Shown: in pieces, positions 26,050 through 34,251 of the stretch
Numbering within the stretch: the first letter of the stretch is position 1
Layout of the letters: each line of letters begins with the position of its first letter
Assembly (NCBI GenBank): GCA_041687255.1
Contig: JAWLCL010000001.1
Location: 1 to 64,000 of the forward strand
Reading direction: 5' to 3'
Length of the DNA stretch: 64,000 nt
Source of the DNA: Mariniphaga sp041687255
GTDB lineage: Bacteria; Bacteroidota; Bacteroidia; Bacteroidales; Prolixibacteraceae
The notes under the pieces: model-generated
What the model was told of the DNA's origin: nothing
Seen by the model: the letters and a program-made list of their open reading frames with translations, nothing else
Database searches by the model: none
Translations under genes and position numbers: made by a program

Positions 26050-27159
26050 ATGATGAGGAACTTGATTTTATTGTTAGTTATTTTAACGGCTTTTCCAGCC
26101 TTTGCACAAAGGAAGAAACAAGCCGATAGCGAAACTGCAACTGCTTTTTCTGAAGGAATAACCTATGCTCTTCCCAGAACAGGTTTATACATTCAGGTGG
26201 AGGTTGTTAAGGAGACTTTTGAGCCGGGGCCGTATGCACAATATGCTTCCCAGTTGCTCGGGATCAACGGAGTACGTAATAAGCCCTCCGTTAAGTGGTC
26301 CATCAGTGATGTTGGAATTGACACCTTTACCGAGCCCGACCCGGAGCAGGTGTACAAGGCGATGAATGATGCCGCATTTTTGGTTAACCTTTCCCCATTA
26401 GGATGTTTGGCAGGAATTAATTCAAACAATGCTTCGGCTGATAAGCTTCAGCAGACTACCTTTACATACATTAATGAAGGTGTGAATAACGATGTGTTTG
26501 ATTTTTCACAGTTTAATCATACTCCTGCTTATATGCAGGGCGATTCAACAAACAATTACCGGCCGGTAAAGGTCAACGATGAGGAAAAAGCTGTTGAAGC
26601 CGCAAAACGAATTCTTGAAAGTCGCAATACCAGGTTTCATATGGCTGCCGGACTGATGGATGAATTTCATCCCGATGGTGAAGCTTATGAGGTGAGCATT
26701 GAAGAGCTTGAAAAGATAGAAAAAAACTACCTGAGCCTTTTTACCGGAAGGACGACTTATTCGAAACATAAAGTTGGTTTTAATTTTGTACCCACATCAT
26801 CATCCGAGAAAGGGGAAGTTGTTTTCCGGTTTTCTGAAGAAAGCGGTGCTTTGCCGGCCTCCGATGTTTCGGGCAAGCCTGTAATGCTGAGGGTTGAGCC
26901 TGAGAAAGCACTGGTTTCGAAATACTCAGGACTGGCATCATCCGAAAATCCGGATGCCGGCGCCAGTGGAATCTATTACCGGATGCCGGCTATGGTCGGT
27001 ATTAACCTGATTTATGAACTTAATACCATTGCTGCAACACGTATGCTTCTTCCGCAATTTGGTAAGGTGGCAACAGTTCCTGAGGAGCTGCTGTCGGGAG
27101 AATACAGCATTGATATACATCCTGAGACCGGTGCAGTGAAATCGGTTTCCCGGAAATAA
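26050..27159 (+). CDS. DUF4831 family exported protein
   Basis: This is a Bacteroidota-restricted family of unknown function. From the ATG at 26050 a signal peptide is clear (MMRNLILLLVILTAFPAFAQ). The mature part contains LPRTGLYIQVEVVKETFEPGP and, later, GIYYRMPAMVGINLIYE, both typical of the family. The open frame extends 26 codons further upstream, but those residues would spoil the signal peptide. It ends just before a strong terminator. Location is periplasmic or outer-membrane-associated; no enzyme motif is visible. Confidence 0.8.
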   Translation: MMRNLILLLVILTAFPAFAQRKKQADSETATAFSEGITYALPRTGLYIQVEVVKETFEPGPYAQYASQLLGINGVRNKPSVKWSISDVGIDTFTEPDPEQVYKAMNDAAFLVNLSPLGCLAGINSNNASADKLQQTTFTYINEGVNNDVFDFSQFNHTPAYMQGDSTNNYRPVKVNDEEKAVEAAKRILESRNTRFHMAAGLMDEFHPDGEAYEVSIEELEKIEKNYLSLFTGRTTYSKHKVGFNFVPTSSSEKGEVVFRFSEESGALPASDVSGKPVMLRVEPEKALVSKYSGLASSENPDAGASGIYYRMPAMVGINLIYELNTIAATRMLLPQFGKVATVPEELLSGEYSIDIHPETGAVKSVSRK

Positions 27160-27166
27160 AATATAT

Positions 27167-27201
27167 AAAAAAGGGTGGTTGTAATTAACCACCCTTTTTT
27201 T
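27167..27201 (+). terminator. Intrinsic terminator after the DUF4831 gene
   Basis: A perfect 14-base stem (AAAAAAGGGTGGTT paired with AACCACCCTTTTTT) encloses a six-base loop and ends in a T run. It isolates the DUF4831 gene from the transporter-dipeptidase pair that follows. Confidence 0.9.
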
Positions 27202-27274
27202 GGTCATATAATTCGCATTTATTTTTTCTTATTTTTACCCGCCGAATAAAAAATCAACTTAAAAAAAATTGAAA

Positions 27275-28639
27275 ATGAATGAGCCAAAAAGTACTTTGAG
27301 AGATTCCAAACGTATGCGTTGGATAATGCTTGTTATCCTGTCGTTCACCATGTTCGCAGGATACCTTTTTACCGAAGTTATTTCACCCCTTAAACCTATT
27401 CTTGAGAGGGTATACGGTTGGGATAGTGCCAACTACGGAATGGTTACCAGCGCCTATGGATGGTTTAATGTATTTTTCGTGATGTTAATCCTTGTAGGTG
27501 TGCTGCTCGACAAGTTCGGTATCCGCTTTAGCACCATTACATCGGTAATTATAATGATAATTGGTGGTACGATTAAATGGGCAGCCTTCAAGGGGTTGTT
27601 GCCGATGGATGAAGTAATTTTTGGTTTGAACTCGCAGGTATTTTTTGCTGCATTTGGTTATGCGCTGTTTGGCGTGGGTGTTGAATACGCGGGTATAACC
27701 GTTTCGAAATCGGTGGTTAAATGGTTTAAAGGCAAGGAACTGGCGCTGGCCATGGGGATGCAGGTAGCCATTGCCCGCCTGGGGTCGTTTGCTCCGCTTG
27801 CTTTTGGCGCTGCTATTGCTACAGAATACAGTGTGCCCACGTACATCCTTATAGCACTTGTTTTCCTGATTCTCGGATTAATCGGATTTGTTTATTACAA
27901 CATAAAAGACAAACAGCTGGATATGCAAATCAAACTGAATCTTACTTCAGCTGATGAGATATTTAGTTTCAGGGATCTTGGTTTGATTATTAACAACAAG
28001 GGTTTCTGGTTAATTGCCTTGTTGTGCGTACTTTTTTATTCTGCCGTTTTCCCTTTTTACAAGTATGGGCCCGACCTGATGGTGAACAAATTCGGAGTAA
28101 GTGAGAAATGGGCAGGCTTGCTCCCCAGTCTTGTGCCGTTTGGGACCATGCTGTTAACACCTTTCTTTGGAAGCATTTATGATAAAAAAGGGAAGGGAGC
28201 TACCATAATGATTATTGGAGCTGTTTTACTGTTCATCGTTCATATCATTTTTTACCTTCCAATGATTACAAGCGTTGTTGCTGCTTTCTTCAATGTATTG
28301 TTACTCGGAATTGCCTTCTCGCTGGTACCATCTGCCATGTGGCCTTCGGTTCCAAAAATTATTTCCGATAAACAGCTGGGGAGTGCTTATGCCTTAATAT
28401 TCTGGGTACAAAATTTCGGTCTTTGGGGTATTCCACTTGCTGTAGGTATTGTACTCGACCGCACCAATCCTGGAGTTGCTGCCGCCAAAGCTGCCGGTCA
28501 GGATGTTACTTACGACTATCAAACTACGTGGATGATATTTGTGGCGCTTACCATTTTAGCAATTATTGTTGCATTTCTTCTAAAAGCCGAGAACAAAAAG
28601 AAGGGTTACGGACTTGAATTACCAAACATTAATCAGTAA
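27275..28639 (+). CDS. MFS transporter, MFSD1-like, linked to a dipeptidase
   Basis: The 454-residue protein has about twelve hydrophobic spans and MFS loop motifs (LLDKFGIRFS after helix 2, IYDKKGKGATIM after helix 8). The overall look resembles the MFSD1 branch, whose animal member carries dipeptides. The gene for a PepD-type dipeptidase starts six bases after its stop codon, which supports dipeptide or short-peptide import followed by cytoplasmic hydrolysis. The frame can begin at TTG 27269, but ATG at 27275 is preferred. Confidence 0.8.
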   Translation: MNEPKSTLRDSKRMRWIMLVILSFTMFAGYLFTEVISPLKPILERVYGWDSANYGMVTSAYGWFNVFFVMLILVGVLLDKFGIRFSTITSVIIMIIGGTIKWAAFKGLLPMDEVIFGLNSQVFFAAFGYALFGVGVEYAGITVSKSVVKWFKGKELALAMGMQVAIARLGSFAPLAFGAAIATEYSVPTYILIALVFLILGLIGFVYYNIKDKQLDMQIKLNLTSADEIFSFRDLGLIINNKGFWLIALLCVLFYSAVFPFYKYGPDLMVNKFGVSEKWAGLLPSLVPFGTMLLTPFFGSIYDKKGKGATIMIIGAVLLFIVHIIFYLPMITSVVAAFFNVLLLGIAFSLVPSAMWPSVPKIISDKQLGSAYALIFWVQNFGLWGIPLAVGIVLDRTNPGVAAAKAAGQDVTYDYQTTWMIFVALTILAIIVAFLLKAENKKKGYGLELPNINQ

Positions 28640-28644
28640 TTGTT

Positions 28645-30108
28645 ATGACAAAAATTAAAGACATTGAGCCGAAAGAAGTCTGGCAGATATTCGACCAGAT
28701 GCTACAGATTCCCCGTCCTTCGAAACATGAGGAAAAAATTCAGGAATGGGCAGTTAATTTTGGTAAAGGGTTAGGCCTTGAAACTTTTAAAGATGAAGTA
28801 GGAAATGTTATCATCAAAAAACCGGCTACCCGGGGAATGGAAAACAAAAAGGGAGTGATTCTGCAGGGCCACCTCGATATGGTACCGCAGAAGAACAGCG
28901 ATAAAGCACACGATTTCGCTGCCGATCCGATAGAAGCGTTTGTCGATGGTGAGTGGGTTACTGCAAACGGAACCACACTAGGAGCCGATAATGGCATCGG
29001 TGTTTCAGCTGCTTTGGCTGTATTGGCTTCTGATAAGTTGAAGCACGGCCCCCTGGAAGTACTGCTGACTGCTACCGAAGAAACCGGGATGGATGGCGCC
29101 AATGGCCTTAAGAAAGATGTCCTGGAAGGTGATATTTTAATCAATACCGATTCGGAAGATGAGGGAGAACTGTATGTTGGATGTGCAGGCGGTGAAGATG
29201 TTAATTTCAGTTTTGAATATAAGGAGGAAGAGGCTCCGCTGGATGTAGCTGCTTATAGAATCAGTGTTACCGGGCTAAAAGGAGGACATTCGGGAATTGA
29301 CATTCCGCTGCAACGGGGAAATGCAATTAAAATATTCTTCAGGATATTGAATGCCGGATTTGATGGCTTTGGTGTGAGGCTTGCCCATGTTGATGCAGGC
29401 AGTCTCAGAAATGCAATTCCCAGGGAAGCTTTTGGCACTGTAATTTGCGAAAAAGGTCGTACCGACGAGTTTGTGGCTACCGTTTATGAGCTGGCAAAGG
29501 TTATTAAATCGGAACTTTCGGCAACCGAACCCAACATGAAGATTGCTGTCGAAGATGCGGAGTTGCCGTTTGCCTTAATTGATGCCGATTCGCAGGCTAA
29601 CATTACAAAAGCTATAATGGCCTTACCGAATGGTGTGATTCGTATGAGCGATTCAATGAAGGGACTGGTTGAAACTTCCTCGAATCTTGCAATATTAAAA
29701 TCCGATACTAAGAATAAAAAAGTGGAAGGAGCCTGCCTGATGCGCAGTTCGGTTGATTCGGCCAAGGATGAACTTGGGATAAGATTGAAGTCGGTATTAT
29801 CGCTTGCAGGTGCAAATGTTACTTTTACCGGCGCTTATCCGGGCTGGAAACCAAACCTCGATTCGCCGATTTTGAAGCTGATGCAGCAGGTATATCACAA
29901 GAAGTTTGGTAAGATTCCGGAGATAAAAGCCATACATGCCGGCCTGGAATGTGGAATTCTTGGAGGGAAATATCAGAATTGGGATATGATTTCATTTGGC
30001 CCGACAATTCGCTTTCCGCATTCACCCGACGAGAAGGTGAATGTAAGTGCAGTACAAAAATTCTGGGATTTTCTGGTGGCTACACTCGAGAATATTCCTA
30101 AGAAATAG
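28645..30108 (+). CDS. pepD: Aminoacyl-histidine dipeptidase (PepD, M20 family)
   Basis: PepD is a cytosolic two-zinc peptidase that cleaves Xaa-His and other dipeptides. Metal-site segments are in order: LQGHLDMV, LGADNGIGV, ATEETGMDGA and INTDSEDEGELYVG, then GLKGGHSGIDI in the lid domain and the C-terminal IHAGLECGIL and FGPTIRFPHSPDE. Length 487 is normal. Close coupling to the MFS gene suggests a peptide-salvage operon. A strong hairpin follows. Confidence 0.93.
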   Translation: MTKIKDIEPKEVWQIFDQMLQIPRPSKHEEKIQEWAVNFGKGLGLETFKDEVGNVIIKKPATRGMENKKGVILQGHLDMVPQKNSDKAHDFAADPIEAFVDGEWVTANGTTLGADNGIGVSAALAVLASDKLKHGPLEVLLTATEETGMDGANGLKKDVLEGDILINTDSEDEGELYVGCAGGEDVNFSFEYKEEEAPLDVAAYRISVTGLKGGHSGIDIPLQRGNAIKIFFRILNAGFDGFGVRLAHVDAGSLRNAIPREAFGTVICEKGRTDEFVATVYELAKVIKSELSATEPNMKIAVEDAELPFALIDADSQANITKAIMALPNGVIRMSDSMKGLVETSSNLAILKSDTKNKKVEGACLMRSSVDSAKDELGIRLKSVLSLAGANVTFTGAYPGWKPNLDSPILKLMQQVYHKKFGKIPEIKAIHAGLECGILGGKYQNWDMISFGPTIRFPHSPDEKVNVSAVQKFWDFLVATLENIPKK

Positions 30109-30115
30109 GTTCTTA

Positions 30116-30152
30116 ATTCCGGGCAGGCGGGGTTGAACTGCCTGCCCGGAAT
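30116..30152. terminator. Hairpin between convergent pepD and glyoxalase-fold genes
   Basis: A perfect 13-base stem (ATTCCGGGCAGGC with GCCTGCCCGGAAT) has an 11-base loop. It is followed by a pyrimidine-rich stretch (ACTTTCTTTT) on the plus strand and by TTAAGAACC on the minus strand, so it probably works best for pepD. Confidence 0.7.
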
Positions 30153-30160
30153 ACTTTCTT

Positions 30161-30583
30161 TTACAATTTCAGGCTGCCCTGTTTGTCAAATTCCCAGAAA
30201 GGAGCCCACGCCACTTCCCACGCATATCCGTCAGGGTCGGTGAAATACCCGCCGTAACCTCCCCAGAAAGTCTCATGCGGTTTGATGAGGTCTTTGGCCC
30301 CATTTTTAATTGCTTGTTTATACACCTCATCCACTGATTCCTTATTCTCGCGGTTTATTGCCAGCGTAATTCCTGAGAAACCTGATTTTTTCGAAGTTAT
30401 ACCTGCATCATCTGCCAGTTTCTCAAAGGGATACAGGCTGAGAATTATTCCTCCCTGATTGTAAAATATAATGTTTTCGTCACTGCCTTGTGCCGGCTCC
30501 CAACCCAAAGCTTCACGATAGAATGTTATCGATATTTGAAGGTCAGCAACTCCAAGTGTGATAATGTTTAGACGTGGTTTCAT
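30161..30583 (-). CDS. Glyoxalase/VOC-superfamily protein
   Basis: The 140-residue single-domain protein shows the paired beta-alpha-beta-beta-beta modules of the vicinal oxygen chelate fold: MKPRLNIITLGVADLQISI with FYREALGW at the start, and GGYGGYFTDPDGYAWEVAW at the end, where the final Glu is a usual metal ligand. The substrate cannot be read from sequence. The ATG at 30581-30583 gives the usual family N-terminus; the frame continues 11 codons further upstream. Confidence 0.85.
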   Translation of the reverse strand: MKPRLNIITLGVADLQISITFYREALGWEPAQGSDENIIFYNQGGIILSLYPFEKLADDAGITSKKSGFSGITLAINRENKESVDEVYKQAIKNGAKDLIKPHETFWGGYGGYFTDPDGYAWEVAWAPFWEFDKQGSLKL

Positions 30584-30652
30584 ACGATTAAATTTGTTTG
30601 TTTTCAGCGGTATCAAATGCCTGCCTGTTCCGTTATGCAGTGAATTCGCATG

Positions 30653-30670
30653 TCCCGATAGCCATCGGGA
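30653..30670. repeat. Small palindromic repeat
   Basis: TCCCGAT-AGCC-ATCGGGA is a 7-base stem with a four-base loop. Repeats of this type occur widely in Bacteroidota intergenic DNA. It lies upstream of the glyoxalase-fold gene; function unknown. Confidence 0.55.
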
Positions 30671-30918
30671 TTAATAATCTTTGATTGTAAAATCTTTTTA
30701 CACTTGCTCATTCCATGTTTTCGTTTATTCTTTTGTTTCTCAATAATTATGCTGCCTACTGATTTTGGGTATTTGAAGTTATTCAAATATAAGCACATTT
30801 GTTCGTAGAAACGAAATTCAGGGTGGTAACATGCTCTTTTTTTTCATAACTTTTTTCGCTTACCGGAAGTTAGTTGCGTCAAAAGTTTAAATTTGTGATT
30901 TCATTCATATCAGCCAAG

Positions 30919-32052
30919 ATGAATAAATCGATAATAGTACTAAGCCTTGCCGTATTTTTACTGGCCTCCTGTTCATCGGGAAAGAAAGCCTTGCAGAAAG
31001 GCGATTATTTTTCCGCAATATCAAAAGCAGTTGAGCGCCTTAAATCATCGCCCGACAATAAAAATGCATCCAAAGTTTTGCGGGAAGGTTATCCACTTGC
31101 ACTGGAATGGTCGCAGGAAGAGATAGATCTGGCCCTTTCGTCAGGATCTCCTGATAAGTGGGAACGGGTAGCCGGACTAATGCGACAGGTAAATATGCTT
31201 TCGGGTCAGATAAGGAGCACCCCGGCGGCACGGAAACTTATTACCAATCCGGTAACTTATACCACCGAACTGAAAGAAGTATATGAGAAAGCTGCTGAAG
31301 AGCGATACGCTGCCGGGCTTGCAGAACTGGATGTAAACACACGTGAGTCGGCAAGGGTTGCATTCGACCATTTTTATGCTGCCGAACAGTTTGTTTCAGG
31401 CTACAGGGATGCAAGGGATATGATGGCTGCCGCCAAAGAATTGGCCACCATTAAAGTTGTGCTGCAAACAATTCCTGTCCATACCCAAAAATACAGGCTT
31501 ACATCTGAATTTTTTTACAACCAGATTTTCGGCTATCTGAACAATCAATATGATATCAACAGTTTTGTAAACTTTTATTCTCCCTTTCAGGCTGAAAGTG
31601 AAGGGCTGGAAAACCCTGATTTTGTTGTGAACATGGAGTTTTTTGATTTTTCAATAGGAAACCTTACACATACCGAAAAAGAGGAGAACCTGGAAAAACG
31701 TGTTAAGCTGGAAACAAAAGATACCACCAAAGTGGAATATGTCACCTATAAGGCAAAGCTTAAAACCTTTACCGATAAGGTGGAATCAGGGGGAAGCCTC
31801 AGGGTGCAGATTCATGAGCCCATGACCGATAAAATGCTTCTTGATGAAATTGTTCCCGGCTCTTTCACATGGATAAACGATTATGCCCTGTTTGTGGGCG
31901 ACCTGCAGGCTTTGGAGAAAAAACAGGTGGAGCTGACAAAAAGAAAGACGCTTCCTTTGCCTCCTGAGCAGGATTTGTTTATTGAATTCACAAAACCTGT
32001 TTACAGTCGGGTAACCAATCGGTTAAATGATTTTTTCAGAAGGTATAACTGA
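30919..32052 (+). CDS. Hypothetical lipoprotein with helical-repeat-like N-terminus
   Basis: From the ATG at 30919 a lipoprotein signal is evident, ending in FLLASC with the lipobox Cys near residue 18. The following region (ALQKGDYFSAISKAVERLKSSPDNKNASKVL, read as two helices) resembles a TPR. The rest is mixed and ends in a basic C-terminus. An alternative TTG at 30874 would place charged residues before the signal. No family is recognised. The protein probably sits on the outer or inner membrane facing the periplasm. About 190 bases separate it from the terpenoid locus. Confidence 0.75.
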   Translation: MNKSIIVLSLAVFLLASCSSGKKALQKGDYFSAISKAVERLKSSPDNKNASKVLREGYPLALEWSQEEIDLALSSGSPDKWERVAGLMRQVNMLSGQIRSTPAARKLITNPVTYTTELKEVYEKAAEERYAAGLAELDVNTRESARVAFDHFYAAEQFVSGYRDARDMMAAAKELATIKVVLQTIPVHTQKYRLTSEFFYNQIFGYLNNQYDINSFVNFYSPFQAESEGLENPDFVVNMEFFDFSIGNLTHTEKEENLEKRVKLETKDTTKVEYVTYKAKLKTFTDKVESGGSLRVQIHEPMTDKMLLDEIVPGSFTWINDYALFVGDLQALEKKQVELTKRKTLPLPPEQDLFIEFTKPVYSRVTNRLNDFFRRYN

Positions 32053-32239
32053 TTGATGCAGTTTTAACATGTATTTTTGCTCCCCCTGTTCATGAATGGA
32101 TAAAACAGCTCACCTGCTTATGTTCTTGTAGTTTAAATATGCAAATATTCAGATACTTGTTAAGATTTTGTAAATGATTTAAATAAGTGGTATCAATTTG
32201 TTATTTTTTATTTTCTTTAGCTACCGATTTATCAAATAA

Positions 32240-33004
32240 ATGAAACTACAGTCGTGTATTATTTTTTGCAGGTGCGGAGCGGGAATTGCCGGTGAAACGT
32301 ATAGCGCTGTTTCTGAAGAGTTGAAGCACCTGGATGCGCATGTTTATGAACTTCATGATTTATGCGCATTTACCGTTAACGAACAGGATGTTTTGAAGGA
32401 TATCAGCAGCCGGTTTGATAAAAGGATAATAGTGGCATGTTATCCCAGGGCGGTAAAAAATATGCTTAAGCAGGGAGGGATTGATCCAGAGCAGTTTTCA
32501 TTTTTAAATTTCAGAGGGCTTGCTTCTCAGGAGATTTTGTTGAAACTCCGGGATGAACATCAGATTAAGCAGGGAGAAGCCCGTTATCGGGTAGAGGTTT
32601 CCAGCCTCGATGTTCCTGCATGGTTTCCTGTAGTTGATGAATCGCTCTGTTCGCTTTGTGGTAAATGTGCCCGTTTTTGTTTGTTTGGTGTATATAAATA
32701 CGATAAGAAAAGTCTGGCAGTGGTAAATCCATTGGCCTGCAAGAATAATTGCCCAGCCTGTGGCAGAACCTGCCCTACTTCTGCTATTATGTTTCCCCGG
32801 TTGGATGAGCAAACCGCACTGGCAGGGGCAGAACCTGGTGGGACTGTGACGAAAGTTCCGGAAAACAGTCTGTTGTTCATGCTGAATGACCGGAACAGGG
32901 AGCGCAAAAACATCTTTCGGCAGGGTGTGGTACAACAGGCGGAAGAAGAACGGCGGAAGGCTTTAGAGGAAATAAAGGCTGCAATGGTGAGAAAAAAATC
33001 ATAA
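32240..33004 (+). CDS. HdrA-like N-domain fused to a 2x[4Fe-4S] ferredoxin
   Basis: The N-terminal 100 residues resemble the cluster-binding N-domain of heterodisulfide reductase subunit A: FCRCGAGIAG (C10, C12), a further Cys at 42, and VACYPRAV (C67) where HdrA has a CSPR-like segment. Two ferredoxin clusters follow: C137-x2-C140-x2-C143-x3-C147 and C167-x3-C171-x2-C174-x3-C178. The C-terminal tail is a charged helix (EEERRKALEEIKAA). The protein is likely a cytoplasmic electron carrier. It is the first gene of the candidate terpenoid locus, 68 bases before the radical SAM gene, and may reduce that enzyme or the DUF116 domain. Confidence 0.78.
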   Translation: MKLQSCIIFCRCGAGIAGETYSAVSEELKHLDAHVYELHDLCAFTVNEQDVLKDISSRFDKRIIVACYPRAVKNMLKQGGIDPEQFSFLNFRGLASQEILLKLRDEHQIKQGEARYRVEVSSLDVPAWFPVVDESLCSLCGKCARFCLFGVYKYDKKSLAVVNPLACKNNCPACGRTCPTSAIMFPRLDEQTALAGAEPGGTVTKVPENSLLFMLNDRNRERKNIFRQGVVQQAEEERRKALEEIKAAMVRKKS

Positions 33005-33026
33005 AGTAGATTCGAACTTGTTCGTT

Positions 33027-33034
33027 TATATTTG
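33027..33034 (+). promoter_or_regulatory. Possible internal -7 box before the radical SAM gene
   Basis: TATATTTG lies 39 bases before the radical SAM start and matches TAnnTTTG. No TTTG is present at the normal distance upstream. The four downstream genes could thus be transcribed independently of the ferredoxin gene. Confidence 0.3.
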
Positions 33035-33072
33035 GAGTATTTTTTAATTGTTACTTATTTCATTTGGAATAA

Positions 33073-34248
33073 ATGCTGAAACGAATCATTCAAAATACAG
33101 ATAAACGGTGCCTCTGGAAGTTGTTTTACAACCTGGGCATTAAAGGTATGCTTAGCTTAAACCGTTTCCAGCGGCGGATAAAAAGAGGAGAATTTTTTCC
33201 GGCATTCCATTTTATTTCTGTAACCGATGATTGCAATCTCAATTGCCAGGGATGCTGGGTAACCGGGAAAAAGCAAAACAGCAGACTTGAAGAGGAACAT
33301 TTGAACCGGATAATTTCAGAGACCAAATCAAAGGGTTCCTATTTTTTTGGCATTCTTGGAGGTGAACCGCTGTTGTACAAGCCACTCTTTTCAGTTTTCA
33401 GAAAACATTCCGATTGCTATTTCCAGCTTTTTACAAACGGCACTATGCTCAACCCGGGTGTCGTTGATGAGTTGCGCCAATGTGCCAATGTTACGCCGCT
33501 CATCAGCTTTGAAGGCGACGAGCAGGTAGCTGATGTGCGCAGGGGAGGCAGGAATGTATACCGTCGCACATGGGAAGCAATTGAGAATGCTACCGGGGCG
33601 GGATTGTTTACCGGTGTGGCCATGAGCGTGTGCAAATCAAACCTGGAACTGGCAATGTCGCCTGCATTTATAAACGAGTTGATTCAAAAGAAGGTGGCAT
33701 ATCTTTGGTATTACATCTACCGGCCGGTGGGTGAGAATCCGTCTGTTGAACTGGCTTTGAGCAAGGAAGAAATTCAGCAGTTAAGGCAACATATGGTGGA
33801 TGCCCGTTCTGAATACAATATAGTAATAATTGATGCATACTGGGATGAGAATGGCAATGGCCTTTGCCCGGCAGCATCGGGTTTAAGCCATCATATTAAT
33901 GCAGCTGGCTATGTGGAACCTTGTCCTGTGATTCAGTTTGCTACCGACAAAACCGGGACTCGGCCACTTGATGAACTTTATCGGTCATCGGCTTTTCTAA
34001 AAGATTTGAAACAGGAAATACCCATGAAAACATCGGGATGTATAATTATGGAAGACCCGTTGTGGCTGGCTGACTTTGTTGAAAAGTATAATGCAGAAGA
34101 TACATCGGGCAGAGGAAATGAAGCAGAAAGGTTGCGCAAAATGCCACATGTTCCCAGTCATGGGTCTGGAGTTCCGGTAGCTGAAAAAAGCTGGATGTAC
34201 CGTTTTGCAAAAAAGAAAGCATTTTTTGGATTAGGCGCATATGGATAA
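33073..34248 (+). CDS. Radical SAM protein of the terpenoid locus
   Basis: The 391-residue protein has the radical SAM cluster motif TDDCNLNCQGCW (C54-x3-C58-x2-C61), followed by FFGILGGEPLLY (the GGE SAM-binding strand) and LFTNGTML. Further cysteines occur at GLCPAA and EPCPV in the C-terminal part, but a full SPASM set is not evident. A basic N-terminal stretch precedes the barrel. The substrate is unknown. The next gene starts three bases after its stop, so it is tightly co-expressed with the DUF116-polyprenyl synthase fusion. It could modify the isoprenoid chain or cyclised product, by loose analogy with HpnH in hopanoid synthesis. Confidence 0.85.
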   Translation: MLKRIIQNTDKRCLWKLFYNLGIKGMLSLNRFQRRIKRGEFFPAFHFISVTDDCNLNCQGCWVTGKKQNSRLEEEHLNRIISETKSKGSYFFGILGGEPLLYKPLFSVFRKHSDCYFQLFTNGTMLNPGVVDELRQCANVTPLISFEGDEQVADVRRGGRNVYRRTWEAIENATGAGLFTGVAMSVCKSNLELAMSPAFINELIQKKVAYLWYYIYRPVGENPSVELALSKEEIQQLRQHMVDARSEYNIVIIDAYWDENGNGLCPAASGLSHHINAAGYVEPCPVIQFATDKTGTRPLDELYRSSAFLKDLKQEIPMKTSGCIIMEDPLWLADFVEKYNAEDTSGRGNEAERLRKMPHVPSHGSGVPVAEKSWMYRFAKKKAFFGLGAYG

Positions 34249-34251
34249 ATT

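Noticed and set aside
30613..30798. 61-residue minus-strand frame upstream of the glyoxalase-fold gene
   Set aside because: It spans a palindromic repeat and has a random, lysine-rich composition.
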